A DNA stretch of 64,000 nt from an uncultured Clostridium sp. (GTDB lineage Bacteria > Bacillota > Clostridia > TANB77 > CAG-508), in contig USFW01000006.1 of assembly GCA_900553985.1 (NCBI GenBank), positions 1 to 64,000 of the forward strand. The letters run 5' to 3'. Shown in pieces: positions 46,633 through 56,162 of the stretch. Both the position numbers and the translations under genes were made by a program. The notes under the pieces are model-generated. The model was not told where the DNA came from. It saw nothing but the letters and a program-made list of their open reading frames with translations, and ran no database searches. How positions within the stretch are numbered: the first letter of the stretch is position 1; each line of letters starts with the position of its first letter.

Positions 46633-49600
46633 TCACTCACTTCTCAAAGCCAATACTGGGTCTTCTTTTGCAGCTTTTTTAGATGGAATAATACCTCCAA
46701 TTAAAGTTAAAACTATACTTAATACAACCAGAATAACTCCTGCTCCAAGTGGTAGTGATGCTTTAACATTTACTCCATTTGCTATTACTGCAATAATTTG
46801 ATTTATAGGAATTATTAATAATAAAGTTATACCTACTCCAATTATTCCTGCTAAGCCTCCTATAATAATTGTTTCAGCATTAAATACTTGTGATACATTT
46901 TGCTTAGATGCTCCCATTGCTCTTAAAATTCCAATTTCTTTTTTTCGCTCTAATACACTAATATATGTAATAACACCTATCATAATAGATGAAACCACCA
47001 ATGATATTGCAACAAATGCAATTAATACATAACTTATTGTATCAACAATAGTTGTTACTGAACTCATTAATGAACCTATCATATCAGCATAAGAAATCAC
47101 TTTATCTTCTTCTCCATTTTCCTTCATACTAGTATTGTAATCTTTTATTAAACTTGTAATTGCCTTATTTCCTTCAAAGTCTTTTGGATAAATATCAATT
47201 TCACTTGGCTCATCAAAATTAGCATAATTTAATTTTCTTAAATTACTCTCATATGTAACATTTTCTTTATTCATAATGGAATTAAATAATTCAGCTAATT
47301 CTTTTTCATTCATTTTCATTTTAAATGCTCCCATAAAGGCATTTTCGTCTATACTTATTGCATTTGTCATCGTTTTGCTTAAATTTCTTATACTTGACTC
47401 CATTTGTTTTTGTAAGCTTTTACTAATTGTTCCCATAACATTTTGCATATATTGTCCCATTATATTGGTTATTTGTTTTTCTAAATTTTGAGATGTCATT
47501 ATCTTTGATATATTTTTAGTTATAACATCTTTTGCTTTATCAGAATTCATATATTCTACAATATATTTGTTTAAGTCTTCTACGCTTACTAGTCCATTAT
47601 CGTTTACATAATTTTCATATCCTGATAATATTTCTTTCATAAGTTCTTCTAGTTGTTTTTGTGTGATAGTTAGACTACCATTTTCTTTAATAAATTCTTT
47701 AATTTTTCTATTTATCAATTCATTTACTTCTTTTGTTTGCAAGTATTCTGTTAGTTGTTTACTTATTTCATTTATATTTGCATCTGGTTTATTTTGAATA
47801 TATTCTTCGTATCCTTTAACCAAATCTAATATTATATTTTTAATATCTTCTTGTGACATTGAAAATTGAATTTTGCTTAAAATATCATTTATATTTATAG
47901 CTGGTAAAGAGTTTTGGGTTAATAAATTGTTTAAATCTCCAAAATCAAGATTTATTTTTGATTTATCTACTTTAAAGGCTGATTTAATAGCATTTGTATC
48001 TATATCTATTAATGAATTCATGTCAAAAGAGTTTTCTTTTTCAGTTTCATCAAATCTTTTGCTAGTAAATACATTAACTTCTGGATTTGATAATTGGTCT
48101 TGCACTATTTTACTATTTCTTGCATTTTCAATAACATGATTTGTTAAAGAATCTGGATAATAAATTCCACTAGAAAGCATTGTACTTGTTGCTCCTTCTT
48201 TTGGCTGTACGATTCCAACTATTTTTAAATCTTCTCCATTTGATACAATATTTTTCATATATTCTTTATTATCAACTTTATCTCTCCAAACTTTATATTC
48301 TCCATCATACTCATAGCAGTCACTAGCATTTATAAGCTTGAAAGTAGTTCCCAAAATATCTTCATAATTATATGTACCCAAATCTTTTGGTGTATCTACT
48401 TCTTTTCCACTTGAAAATTGAGTAACTAAATCTTGTATTTCGCTGTAATTTCTTAATCCTAATGTATATAATAAAAAGTCACTAATATTTCCTTGTGAGG
48501 TTAAAACTAAGACACATTCATTATAACTTGTTGGCCATTTTCCTGCTTTTACATCATATTGATTTTCATATAGTTTGCTATCTTTTGGCATTTTAAAAAA
48601 TACATTTGTACTCATCATACTAGACATCATACTATTACTAGAGGCTCCTGCTCCAATTCCTAAACTTACAAAAGTAATGTCTGGATTTACTTGCCTTATA
48701 TTTTCTGTGTCTGAACTATAAATTATTGGTGTCACATCATATGAATATTCAATAGCTTTTGCATATTCTTTAATATTACTTTCATCACTTTCTAAATACT
48801 TCTTAAATGATTTTAAATCATTTGAACCTATTGTAGAAAACATATTTGTTATTTTTTTACTAACAGCTATATCCCCTTCATTTTGTTTCTCACTTTCATT
48901 ATTTGTATCTATAAGTAATGAACTCATATCAATTCCTGTGCTTTGTATTTGTAAGGGATATTCAGATAATGTGTCTTCTTCTACTGATTTAATATATATA
49001 TTAGCTCCATTCGATAGTGATAATATTAATGCTATACCAATAATACCAATTGAACCTGCAAAAGATGTTAAAATAGTTCTCCCTTTTTTAGTTTTTAAGT
49101 TATTAAAGCTTAAAGATAAGGAAGTTAAAAAAGACATTGTTGTTTTTCCTAAATTCTTGTGCACTGGTTTTGGATTTTTCTCTTTTTCTATTATATATGG
49201 ATTTGTGTCTGAAAGAATTTTACCATCTTTAATATTTACAATACGAGTTGCATAATCTTCTGCAAGTTCTGGATTATGTGTTACCATTACTACTAAACGG
49301 TCTTTTGCCACTTTCTTTAATAATTCCATAACTTGAATACTTGTATCACTATCTAATGCTCCAGTTGGCTCGTCAGCAAGTACAATATCTGGGTCATTTA
49401 CTAATGCTCTTGCAATAGCGACTCTTTGCATTTGACCACCTGATAATTGATTTGGTTTTTTATGTATTTGATTTGCTAATCCTACTTGTTCAAGTGCTTT
49501 TATTGCTTTTTCTCTTCTTTTACTTTTTGATAGTCCCGATATTGTTAATGCTAATTCTACATTTGCTAAAATTGTTTGGTGTGGTATTAAATTATAACTT

Positions 49601-49869
49601 TGGAATACAAATCCTATGGTATGATTACGATAGGAGTCCCAATCTCTGTCTTTATACTTTTTTGTAGAAATTCCATTTATTATTAAATCTCCTTTATCGT
49701 AACGGTCTAAGCCTCCAATAATGTTTAAAAGAGTTGTCTTTCCTGAACCACTTGGGCCAAGAATTGCAACAAATTCATTGTCTCTTAGATTTAGGCTTAC
49801 ATTATCTAAAGCTGTTTGTATTAAGTCACCTGTTTTATATTGTTTATGTATGTTTTTTACTTGTAACAT
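46633..49869 (-). CDS. ABC transporter, ATPase fused to FtsX-type permease
   Basis: The 1078-residue protein joins an ATP-binding domain (about 1-225: GPSGSGKTTLLNIIGGLD, LSGGQMQRVAIARALV, IVLADEPTGALD) to a permease with one helix near residue 265, a very large outer domain (about 290-930) and three C-terminal helices with ERKKEIGILRAMGASKQNV. This is the MacB/LolCD-like class; in Firmicutes such fused proteins often export or resist antimicrobial peptides. Starts ATG after TAGGAGATTATAA. The substrate is unknown; VanRS-like genes and VanZ lie within 6 kb. Confidence 0.9.
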   Translation of the reverse strand: MLQVKNIHKQYKTGDLIQTALDNVSLNLRDNEFVAILGPSGSGKTTLLNIIGGLDRYDKGDLIINGISTKKYKDRDWDSYRNHTIGFVFQSYNLIPHQTILANVELALTISGLSKSKRREKAIKALEQVGLANQIHKKPNQLSGGQMQRVAIARALVNDPDIVLADEPTGALDSDTSIQVMELLKKVAKDRLVVMVTHNPELAEDYATRIVNIKDGKILSDTNPYIIEKEKNPKPVHKNLGKTTMSFLTSLSLSFNNLKTKKGRTILTSFAGSIGIIGIALILSLSNGANIYIKSVEEDTLSEYPLQIQSTGIDMSSLLIDTNNESEKQNEGDIAVSKKITNMFSTIGSNDLKSFKKYLESDESNIKEYAKAIEYSYDVTPIIYSSDTENIRQVNPDITFVSLGIGAGASSNSMMSSMMSTNVFFKMPKDSKLYENQYDVKAGKWPTSYNECVLVLTSQGNISDFLLYTLGLRNYSEIQDLVTQFSSGKEVDTPKDLGTYNYEDILGTTFKLINASDCYEYDGEYKVWRDKVDNKEYMKNIVSNGEDLKIVGIVQPKEGATSTMLSSGIYYPDSLTNHVIENARNSKIVQDQLSNPEVNVFTSKRFDETEKENSFDMNSLIDIDTNAIKSAFKVDKSKINLDFGDLNNLLTQNSLPAININDILSKIQFSMSQEDIKNIILDLVKGYEEYIQNKPDANINEISKQLTEYLQTKEVNELINRKIKEFIKENGSLTITQKQLEELMKEILSGYENYVNDNGLVSVEDLNKYIVEYMNSDKAKDVITKNISKIMTSQNLEKQITNIMGQYMQNVMGTISKSLQKQMESSIRNLSKTMTNAISIDENAFMGAFKMKMNEKELAELFNSIMNKENVTYESNLRKLNYANFDEPSEIDIYPKDFEGNKAITSLIKDYNTSMKENGEEDKVISYADMIGSLMSSVTTIVDTISYVLIAFVAISLVVSSIMIGVITYISVLERKKEIGILRAMGASKQNVSQVFNAETIIIGGLAGIIGVGITLLLIIPINQIIAVIANGVNVKASLPLGAGVILVVLSIVLTLIGGIIPSKKAAKEDPVLALRSE

Positions 49870-49971
49870 TTATAATCTCCTAATCTCTATAAATATTTTA
49901 ATTATAACATCATTCCCTTTATTTATTGTATTTATCACTATTAATTATTTTCGATTTTTTAATATATATTA

Positions 49972-50643
49972 TTAAATATCTTTTTTATCATCATTTGTTA
50001 TGTCTCCATTTCCATTTACAGGAATTGTTTCGCCTAAATAAGTAGGCTCAGGTTTGAATATGCATTTTATAAAATCCTTATTTCTTGCTAGTATTTCTCT
50101 CATTTCTCTATATGTTTTCCCTACATATTGCCTTGGGTCTGCTCCTACTCCATATGCTTCAATTCCTAACTGATTTGCAATATATAAAGCTCTATATAAA
50201 TGGTATTTTTGAGTTACTATTACTACTTTTCTTGCTTTGAATATATCTCTTGCTCTATATATGCTTTCATAAGTAGAAAATCCTGCATGGTCCATAAAGA
50301 TATTTTCTGATGGTACTCCTCTTTGAATTGCATAATTTTTCATTACATTTACTTCATCATATTCCTTTCTTCCGTGGTCTCCACTCATTATTATTTTATC
50401 AGATATATTATTTTGATATAATTTTATGCCTTCTAATAATCGGTCTTCTAACATATGGCTAGGCTTATCTTCTACTATTCCAGCTCCTAGGATTATTATA
50501 CAGTCTATGTCTGATAATTTTGTGTAGTCTTCTTTTTTAATAATTTGTTTTTTGGTGGATAATATTATGTATAAATTTATTCCTAAAATAATTATTGCTA
50601 TTAGGATAATAAATATTATTATATATTTTAATACTTTTTTCAT
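49972..50643 (-). CDS. YdcF/SanA-type DUF218 membrane protein
   Basis: The 223-residue protein has an N-terminal helix (about 5-28) and a DUF218 domain with DCIIILGAGIVEDKPSHMLE, KIIMSGDHGRKEYDEVNVMK and GFSTYESIYRARDIFKARKV. The family is thought to act in envelope or vancomycin tolerance (SanA) by analogy; function here is inferred. ATG after GGAGAAGATTAA. Confidence 0.85.
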   Translation of the reverse strand: MKKVLKYIIIFIILIAIIILGINLYIILSTKKQIIKKEDYTKLSDIDCIIILGAGIVEDKPSHMLEDRLLEGIKLYQNNISDKIIMSGDHGRKEYDEVNVMKNYAIQRGVPSENIFMDHAGFSTYESIYRARDIFKARKVVIVTQKYHLYRALYIANQLGIEAYGVGADPRQYVGKTYREMREILARNKDFIKCIFKPEPTYLGETIPVNGNGDITNDDKKDI

Positions 50644-50670
50644 TTAATCTTCTCCATAAATTGTACTTTT

Positions 50671-51286
50671 TTAGTCAAATTGTACTTGCCAATTTTCATT
50701 TTTATATGCTTTAAAACACATTTCAATTTGTTCTCTATTTGTTTTTTCTTCGGCTAAATTATTTGGTATTTCATCTAAGGAAAAATAATTAATTTCAGTT
50801 GTTTCTATATTCTCAACAAACTCTCCTCCAATAACATTACACAAGACAAATATTTTACATACTCCATAAGCATATGTTGGTTTATTGTGTTTATTTCTAT
50901 CTTGAATAGAAATTATTTTAACGGTTTCTACATCTAATCCTGTTTCTTCTTTAACTTCTTTTTTTGTATTGCTTCCAATAGATTCTAGAACATCACACCA
51001 ACCACCGTGGCAATGACCAAGTTCCATTGTTTTCGTGTGTTAATAGAATTTTATCATATTTGAATATAACTGCTCTTGTATCTATTTTAGGTGTCTGATA
51101 GCCTTTTTCGTTACAAAACAAATCTTTTATTTTATTCAATTCTAAATCTGATTTCATACTTATCATTTCTGCTGATATATCTCTTAATCTTTCATATCGT
51201 TCTATATCATAGACATTATTTGTATATGTTAATCCTGCCTGTGCTAAACTTTGAATTTCTATTGCTAATTTTAACCATTTCTCCAT
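50671..51286 (-). CDS. Nudix hydrolase with N-terminal helical domain, with apparent +1 recoding at CGG
   Basis: From ATG 51286 (AAGGAG nine bases upstream; ATG 51295 is too close) the zero frame gives an N-terminal helical domain (LKLAIEIQSLAQAGLTYTNN) and the start of a Nudix domain (FKYDKILLTHENNGTWSLP), then CGG at 51005-51007 and a stop five codons on. Skipping the C joins SLP to GGWCDVLESIGSNTKKEVKE and ETGLDV: the first Gly of the Nudix box is the recoded residue. The joined protein is 204 residues, like other YjhB-type Nudix enzymes, ending at 50671. Confidence 0.9.
51005..51007 (-). other. CGG +1 recoding site in the Nudix gene
   Basis: The zero frame reads TTG CCA CGG TGG TTG GTG TGA. 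Skipping the C gives TTG CCA (C) GGT GGT TGG TGT, i.e. LPGGW, the invariant start of a Nudix box. The codon before CGG is CCA, unlike the NNT codons at four other sites, so CGG itself is the common element. Confidence 0.87.
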
Positions 51287-51381
51287 ATATATCATCTCCT
51301 TGATAGCTTACTACCTTATAGCATTATATCATAAATAAAAAAATTACTCTATATTTTTTTATAAAGTAATTTTTCAACATA

Positions 51382-51987
51382 TTAATCAAGAATTTTTTTA
51401 TTCCAAGATTTTTTATGACACTTAGGGCATTTCATATATCTTGTTCTTCCGGAGTGCATTGCAAATAGCACTTGTTTATAACTAGGAATATATTTATACT
51501 TGCAATTATCACATTGATAATATCCTGCTTTTTGTTCAATCAAAAGACATGTACTTATACTTACTATAAATACTATGATACCTACCACTATTGTAATTAT
51601 TCTCCATATATTATTTTCAATAGCAAATATTGACAAAAATATCATTAATAAAAAAGATATAGTCATAATGCTTCCCATTATTGTTTCAATGAATAATAAT
51701 CTTTTATCACTATTTTCTTTTTCCTTTTGTAAATTTATAAAATTTTCGTCTGCTTTTTTATCATAATTTTCCATCTTTATCACTTCCCCACTTAATAACT
51801 CATTTACATTAATCCCAAGTTCGTTACACAAGTCAAGCATAATAGATGAATCAGGCATACCTTTTCCTGTTTCCCATTTTGATATTGCTCTGTCTGTTAT
51901 ATTTAATTTTTCTGCTAATTCTACTTGTGTTATATTTTTCTTTTTTCTGCATTGAGCAATAAATTTTCCTATTTTTACTTGGTCCAT
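51382..51987 (-). CDS. XRE regulator with membrane helices and zinc ribbon
   Basis: The 201-residue protein has an N-terminal helix-turn-helix domain (IGKFIAQCRKKKNITQVELA, KLNITDRAISKWETGKGMPD), two membrane helices (about 100-120, 127-147), and a C-terminal zinc ribbon with CDNC and CPKC. This layout is common among Firmicutes membrane-linked XRE sensors. ATG after AAGGAGGGGGATT. Likely an autoregulator; ligand unknown. Confidence 0.85.
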   Translation of the reverse strand: MDQVKIGKFIAQCRKKKNITQVELAEKLNITDRAISKWETGKGMPDSSIMLDLCNELGINVNELLSGEVIKMENYDKKADENFINLQKEKENSDKRLLFIETIMGSIMTISFLLMIFLSIFAIENNIWRIITIVVGIIVFIVSISTCLLIEQKAGYYQCDNCKYKYIPSYKQVLFAMHSGRTRYMKCPKCHKKSWNKKILD

Positions 51988-52170
51988 AATCCCCCTCCTT
52001 TATAATTATTGTAAGGTTTCTATTATAAAAAGTAAACATACTAATCGTTGAGTGAGGAAAACAACTGCTAGTATAGTAACATAATTACATTTATATATGT
52101 GATAAAGAACGGATATAGATATCCATTCTTATTTTAATAATTATTTTTATTTGGTTATATTTCTGTCTTT

Positions 52171-52800
52171 TTATTTTAAATCAAAAAATTTTATTATTTC
52201 ATTTGAAAGTTCTATTGGATTTTCTATATTAACTTCATGTTTTGAATTTCTAATAATTCTTTGTTCACTTTGGTTTATATTATCATTAAGCTGTTTTAGG
52301 CTTTTAAGATTAACTTTATCTTGCTCACCACATATAATCAAAGTCTTGCACTTTATTTTATTTACTTTATTTGGTATATCTAATTTTGATAAAGAATTAA
52401 TTAAGTTAATAAAATCTTTTTTAGGATATCCTCTATTTTCAAAAATACTTTTAGGCATAAACTTAAAAATTAAGTTTTGAATTTTAAAAATAACTTTTGG
52501 TATTTTATATGGTACTCCAATTAATATTAGTGATTTCACTTTTTGTGGATACTTTATTGCATAATCAATGGCAAGAACACCACCTAGTGATAATCCACAT
52601 AAATTTAATTCATTATCTTTTAAATTATTACAATAATCTTCAAATACTTTATATAAATTCTTATAATTACTTTGATAATTTTTCAGAAGTTTATATAAAT
52701 TAGGTGTCTTTACTTGTGCATTTTTAATCTCTAATTTATTTTTTATTTCTTCCCAGCTTTTTTCATCTTGGCCTAATCCATGAATTAATATATTTGTCAT
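52171..52800 (-). CDS. Alpha/beta-fold hydrolase
   Basis: The 209-residue protein has the oxyanion HG motif near the start (TNILIHGLGQDEKSWEE), nucleophile Ser in LCGLSLGGVLAIDYA, Asp in CGEQDKVNLKS and His in RNSKHEVNIENP: a complete triad in order. Compact, without a lid domain. Substrate unknown. ATG follows GGAGAGAAATAT. Confidence 0.87.
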   Translation of the reverse strand: MTNILIHGLGQDEKSWEEIKNKLEIKNAQVKTPNLYKLLKNYQSNYKNLYKVFEDYCNNLKDNELNLCGLSLGGVLAIDYAIKYPQKVKSLILIGVPYKIPKVIFKIQNLIFKFMPKSIFENRGYPKKDFINLINSLSKLDIPNKVNKIKCKTLIICGEQDKVNLKSLKQLNDNINQSEQRIIRNSKHEVNIENPIELSNEIIKFFDLK

Positions 52801-52844
52801 ATATATTTCTCTCCTGTTTTTAATTTATATTACTTTAGCAAATC

Positions 52845-53204
52845 TTATTTCACTTTAGCCCCAAATGGTGCTAATGATAGTTTTGCAATTTTAAAGAATT
52901 GCATTCCAAATGGAATTCCAATTATCGTTATACACCATAAACAACCAAAAAGAAAATTTTCAATAGCCATGGGAATGCCAAAGAAAATAATCCAAATTAT
53001 ATTGGCAAATAGAGATGGTACTCCTCCACCATATTCTATATCTTTTCCAAATGGAGCAAATGCTAATGATGCAAATTTAAAACATTGTTTACCATATGGT
53101 ATTCCAACTATTGTAATACACCATAATACTCCAGATAACCCCCAGGAAATTCCACTAAGGAATCCTCCAAATATAAACCACAATATATTTCCTAAAATCC
53201 CCAT
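52845..53204 (-). CDS. YccF-domain membrane protein
   Basis: The 119-residue protein contains two copies of the YccF pattern: LWCITIVGIPYGKQCFKFAS at about 29-48 and the matching LWCITIIGIPFGMQFFKIAK near 89-108, each followed by LSLAPFG or LAFAPFG. Four hydrophobic stretches. Function unknown in the family. ATG after AAGGAAAATAT. Confidence 0.9.
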   Translation of the reverse strand: MGILGNILWFIFGGFLSGISWGLSGVLWCITIVGIPYGKQCFKFASLAFAPFGKDIEYGGGVPSLFANIIWIIFFGIPMAIENFLFGCLWCITIIGIPFGMQFFKIAKLSLAPFGAKVK

Positions 53205-53307
53205 ATATTTTCCTTCTTTCTTATTTACTTTTATTTAATATTTTCTAAATAATATATTCTTTTACCTTTTAATTTTGCATATATTTTGGCTTATCTTATA
53301 GTTTAAA

Positions 53308-53976
53308 TTATTTAATATATAAATTTTTCACCCAATTTAGTTGCATTAATTCATATCCTACAATAGCTCCTGTAATATTTAATATAATATCATCTATATC
53401 CATTGAGCCTCTTAAAGTTATAAACTGTAACATTTCAACTGAAAATAAAACTATAATCATTGCTAATATAAATTGCTTTATATTTTTTATTTTGTCTTTA
53501 AATAAAATAGAAATAAATACTCCCATTGGTGCAAATAAAATTAAATTTATCCCTAAATTACTTATTACTATTTTTTTATTAATATTATTAGTTATTAATC
53601 CTTTTATATATTCTATTATAGTATTAAATGGAATAATGTTTGTAGAATTAAAATGTTCTTTTGAAAATATTTTTGTATCTTCATATATCCCTACTCTATA
53701 CTCATTATTAAAAAATAGAATAGTAATTAATAATAAACAATATATGATAAATAGTATTTTTATCCAAAAAATTCTTATTCTATTTTTTTCTTTTTTATCA
53801 TTTGATTTCTTTATTTGAATTATCATTGTAACTATTATTATTAAACTAGGTATTATAAACCCACTTATTGTTATTACACTATTTAATGTAAAATTAGGTA
53901 ATATACTAAATATCATTACAAATCCAATTAATATAGCACTTAAAATTATAACACTTCCATTAATTATTCTTTTCAT
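53308..53976 (-). CDS. VanZ family membrane protein
   Basis: Five or so membrane helices and the VanZ pattern: FNSTNIIPFNTIIEYIKG, then NLILFAPMGVFISILFKDKI and MLQFITLRGSMDIDDIILNI with GAIVGY. VanZ proteins give teicoplanin tolerance in vancomycin clusters, but many relatives have unknown roles. ATG 53976 has GAGGGG seven bases upstream; the longer frame start at 54003 has none. Confidence 0.88.
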   Translation of the reverse strand: MKRIINGSVIILSAILIGFVMIFSILPNFTLNSVITISGFIIPSLIIIVTMIIQIKKSNDKKEKNRIRIFWIKILFIIYCLLLITILFFNNEYRVGIYEDTKIFSKEHFNSTNIIPFNTIIEYIKGLITNNINKKIVISNLGINLILFAPMGVFISILFKDKIKNIKQFILAMIIVLFSVEMLQFITLRGSMDIDDIILNITGAIVGYELMQLNWVKNLYIK

Positions 53977-54044
53977 AAATATCCCCTCATAAATTAAATT
54001 CAAACCTTATAAATATCTAAAAGTAATTGAAATTAATTCGTTGA

Positions 54045-54073
54045 ATGATTTTTGTCTCCGACCCCAAAATCAT
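54045..54073. repeat. GGGGTCGGAGAC repeat, copy over the stop of the gene at 54070
   Basis: ATGATTTTTGTCTCCGACCC and CAAAATCAT on the plus strand: identical core to 6042-6170 and 13541-13569. The stop codon TGA of the small gene is the first bases of the repeat. Confidence 0.8.
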
Positions 54074-54324
54074 TCTTTTATTGCTACCATTAACTCATTT
54101 GGTTGTACTATTTTCTTGTTTCCTTCAAATGTATATCTTGCGCCTGTGAAGTATACATCATATCCTTGATTTTCTAGCCTTGTTCTACATAGTCTCAAAA
54201 ATTCATCTGTTTCCTCTTCTGTTAAATTTGCTTTTACTCTTATCTCATAAAATGTTATTATTATCTCTTTTTCATTTTTCTCAGCTTTTTGGTCTAAATA
54301 GTTTGTTATATCTTGCATTGTCAT
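54070..54324 (-). CDS. Small conserved-looking protein of unknown function
   Basis: 84 residues, acidic and helical, with EKEIIITFYEIRVKANLTEE then TDEFLRLCRTRLENQGYDVY and FTGARYTFEG, ending NELMVAIKE. It looks like a compact globular protein with a possible small helix-turn-helix. I do not recognise a family. ATG after GGAGAGATATAT. Its stop codon coincides with the edge of a GGGGTCGGAGAC repeat. Confidence 0.7.
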   Translation of the reverse strand: MTMQDITNYLDQKAEKNEKEIIITFYEIRVKANLTEEETDEFLRLCRTRLENQGYDVYFTGARYTFEGNKKIVQPNELMVAIKE

Positions 54325-54391
54325 ATATATCTCTCCTTTAACTATTAGTTTCTTTTTTATTTCGTATATTATATCAAATTTTTATTCGATT

Positions 54392-55489
54392 TTAAATAGT
54401 TTTTAATATTATTTTAAACTCTATCCATTCATCTTCATTTTTGACTTCTATTGTTCCATTATGTAGTTCTATTATTTCTTTTGTTATTGCTAGACCTAAT
54501 CCTGCTCCTCCTGTTTTTGTTGTTCTTGATTCATCTATTCTATAAAATTTTTCAAACATTTTATCTAATTTATATTTTGGAATTTTCTCTCCTTGATTTT
54601 TAAATGTAATTTGTATATCTTGTGAGTTTTCTTTTATTGCAATTTTAATTTCACTATTTTCATAACTATAATTTATTGCATTTTTTAATAGATTTTCAAA
54701 TGCTCTTGCTAGTTTATCTCCATCTCCAAAGTATTCTATATTATGTGGCTTGTCTATGCGATATTTTAAATTCCTTTGTTCTAGCATTGGATAACATTCA
54801 TCTATTAGTTGGTCTATTAAAAATGATAAATTTATATTTTCTTTCTTTATAGGCATATTTCTAAGATTGTATCTTGTTATATCAAAAAATTGATTAATAA
54901 GTTCTTCTACTCTTAATGATTTATCTAATACTATTTTCATGTATTTTTCTTGCATTTTAGTACTTATTTCTTTTTCTTCTGTTAATAATGTGAGATATCC
55001 TATTATTGATGTAAGTGGAGTTTTTAAATCATGTGCCATATACATTATTAAATCATTTTTCTTTTGTTCTTCTTCTTTTGCTATATTTTTGCTTGTAATT
55101 AAATCTATTCTTATTTTATTTAACCTATTTTCTAATATAAGCAGTTCATTGTTTAACTTTATTTCTCTTTCTGGATTTTTCAAAATTTTATCCATTGCCT
55201 CTACTACAGCTATCATATTATTCATAGTATTTCTAATCACAAAATATGATACTATTAGAAAAGTCATAAATACTACTATAAGCATTATTAGTGGTTTATC
55301 TGCAACTAAAAAACGATAAAATGTCTCACTAATTTCAGATATTGATTCTGCTATTTGGTCATTATATATTACATCTACTATTAATACTAGTAAAAACAAT
55401 ATTAAAATTGTATATAATAATATTTTTAATATTGCTTTTATTGCTATACTATTTTTTAACTTCTTAAACTCTTCACTATTATTATTCAA
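54392..55489 (-). CDS. Sensor histidine kinase, VanS-like
   Basis: The 365-residue protein has two membrane helices (about 15-37 and 68-88), a HisKA domain with YMAHDLKTPLTSIIGYLTLL (phospho-His), and a HATPase domain with LLKNAINYS (N box) and TGGAGLGLAITKEIIELHNG (G box). The sequence around the His is VanS-like. Overlaps the response regulator by 8 bases. Confidence 0.94.
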   Translation of the reverse strand: MNNNSEEFKKLKNSIAIKAILKILLYTILILFLLVLIVDVIYNDQIAESISEISETFYRFLVADKPLIMLIVVFMTFLIVSYFVIRNTMNNMIAVVEAMDKILKNPEREIKLNNELLILENRLNKIRIDLITSKNIAKEEEQKKNDLIMYMAHDLKTPLTSIIGYLTLLTEEKEISTKMQEKYMKIVLDKSLRVEELINQFFDITRYNLRNMPIKKENINLSFLIDQLIDECYPMLEQRNLKYRIDKPHNIEYFGDGDKLARAFENLLKNAINYSYENSEIKIAIKENSQDIQITFKNQGEKIPKYKLDKMFEKFYRIDESRTTKTGGAGLGLAITKEIIELHNGTIEVKNEDEWIEFKIILKTI

Positions 55490-56162
55490 CTTTATATCCC
55501 ACTCCCCATACTGTTTTTATAAATTTTGGTTTTCTTGAATCCTCTTTCAATTTTTCTCTTATTCTTCTTATATGTACCATTACTGTGTTATTATTATCTA
55601 AATATTTTTCTTTCCAAACTTTTTCAAATAATTCTTCTGAGCTTACTACATTTCCTCTTCTTTCAACTAAATATAATAATATATCAAATTCTATTGGTGT
55701 TAGTTCAATTTTTTCTTCATACAAATTACATATATGTTGTTTTTTATTTATAACTAATCCATTTATTTCTATATTATCCTCATTAATCTTTTCATTATAT
55801 TTTGTATATCTTCTTATTTGTGATTTTACTCTTGCTACTAATTCAAGTGGGTTAAATGGTTTTGTAATATAATCATCTGCACCTAAAGTTAATCCTGTTA
55901 TTTTGTCTTTGTCTTCTATTTTGGCTGTAAGCATTATTATTGGAAAGTTTAAACCTTTTTCTCTTATTTTTTTACATATTTCAAATCCATCTATTTCTCC
56001 TATCATTACATCCAAAATTGCCAAATCTAGTTTTACTGTATTTATACATTCGATAGCCTCTTTTGAATTGTAAAATTTATATATATTATAGTTTTCATTT
56101 AATAAATATAATTCTACTAAATCTGCAATTTCTTTTTCATCATCTAATACCAATATATTCAT
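55482..56162 (-). CDS. Response regulator, OmpR/VanR-like
   Basis: The 226-residue protein has a receiver domain with DDEKEIADLVELYLL, phospho-Asp in LDLAILDVMIGEIDG and Lys in TKPFNPLELVARV, then a winged-helix DNA-binding domain ending FIKTVWGVGYKVE. It pairs with the kinase downstream. Targets may include VanZ or the ABC exporter, by proximity only. ATG preceded by AAAGGAAAAGAAT. Confidence 0.95.
   Translation of the reverse strand: MNILVLDDEKEIADLVELYLLNENYNIYKFYNSKEAIECINTVKLDLAILDVMIGEIDGFEICKKIREKGLNFPIIMLTAKIEDKDKITGLTLGADDYITKPFNPLELVARVKSQIRRYTKYNEKINEDNIEINGLVINKKQHICNLYEEKIELTPIEFDILLYLVERRGNVVSSEELFEKVWKEKYLDNNNTVMVHIRRIREKLKEDSRKPKFIKTVWGVGYKVE

Noticed and set aside
6377..51007. 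CGG reassigned to another amino acid (as known for Gln or Trp in some bacteria)
   Set aside because: A reassigned codon would keep the zero frame; here the zero frame stops soon after and homology is only in the +1 frame.
13533..51286. queA, sigF, spoIIIAB, Nudix and surface gene as simple pseudogenes
   Set aside because: All six breaks are single-base, at the same codon CGG, with the whole downstream frame well preserved. True pseudogenes in the window (ABC-F, acetyltransferase, XRE) show deletions or homopolymer slips without CGG.
51851..52039. Minus-strand frame overlapping the XRE gene at 51382
   Set aside because: It is a shadow in another frame of the helix-turn-helix coding region.
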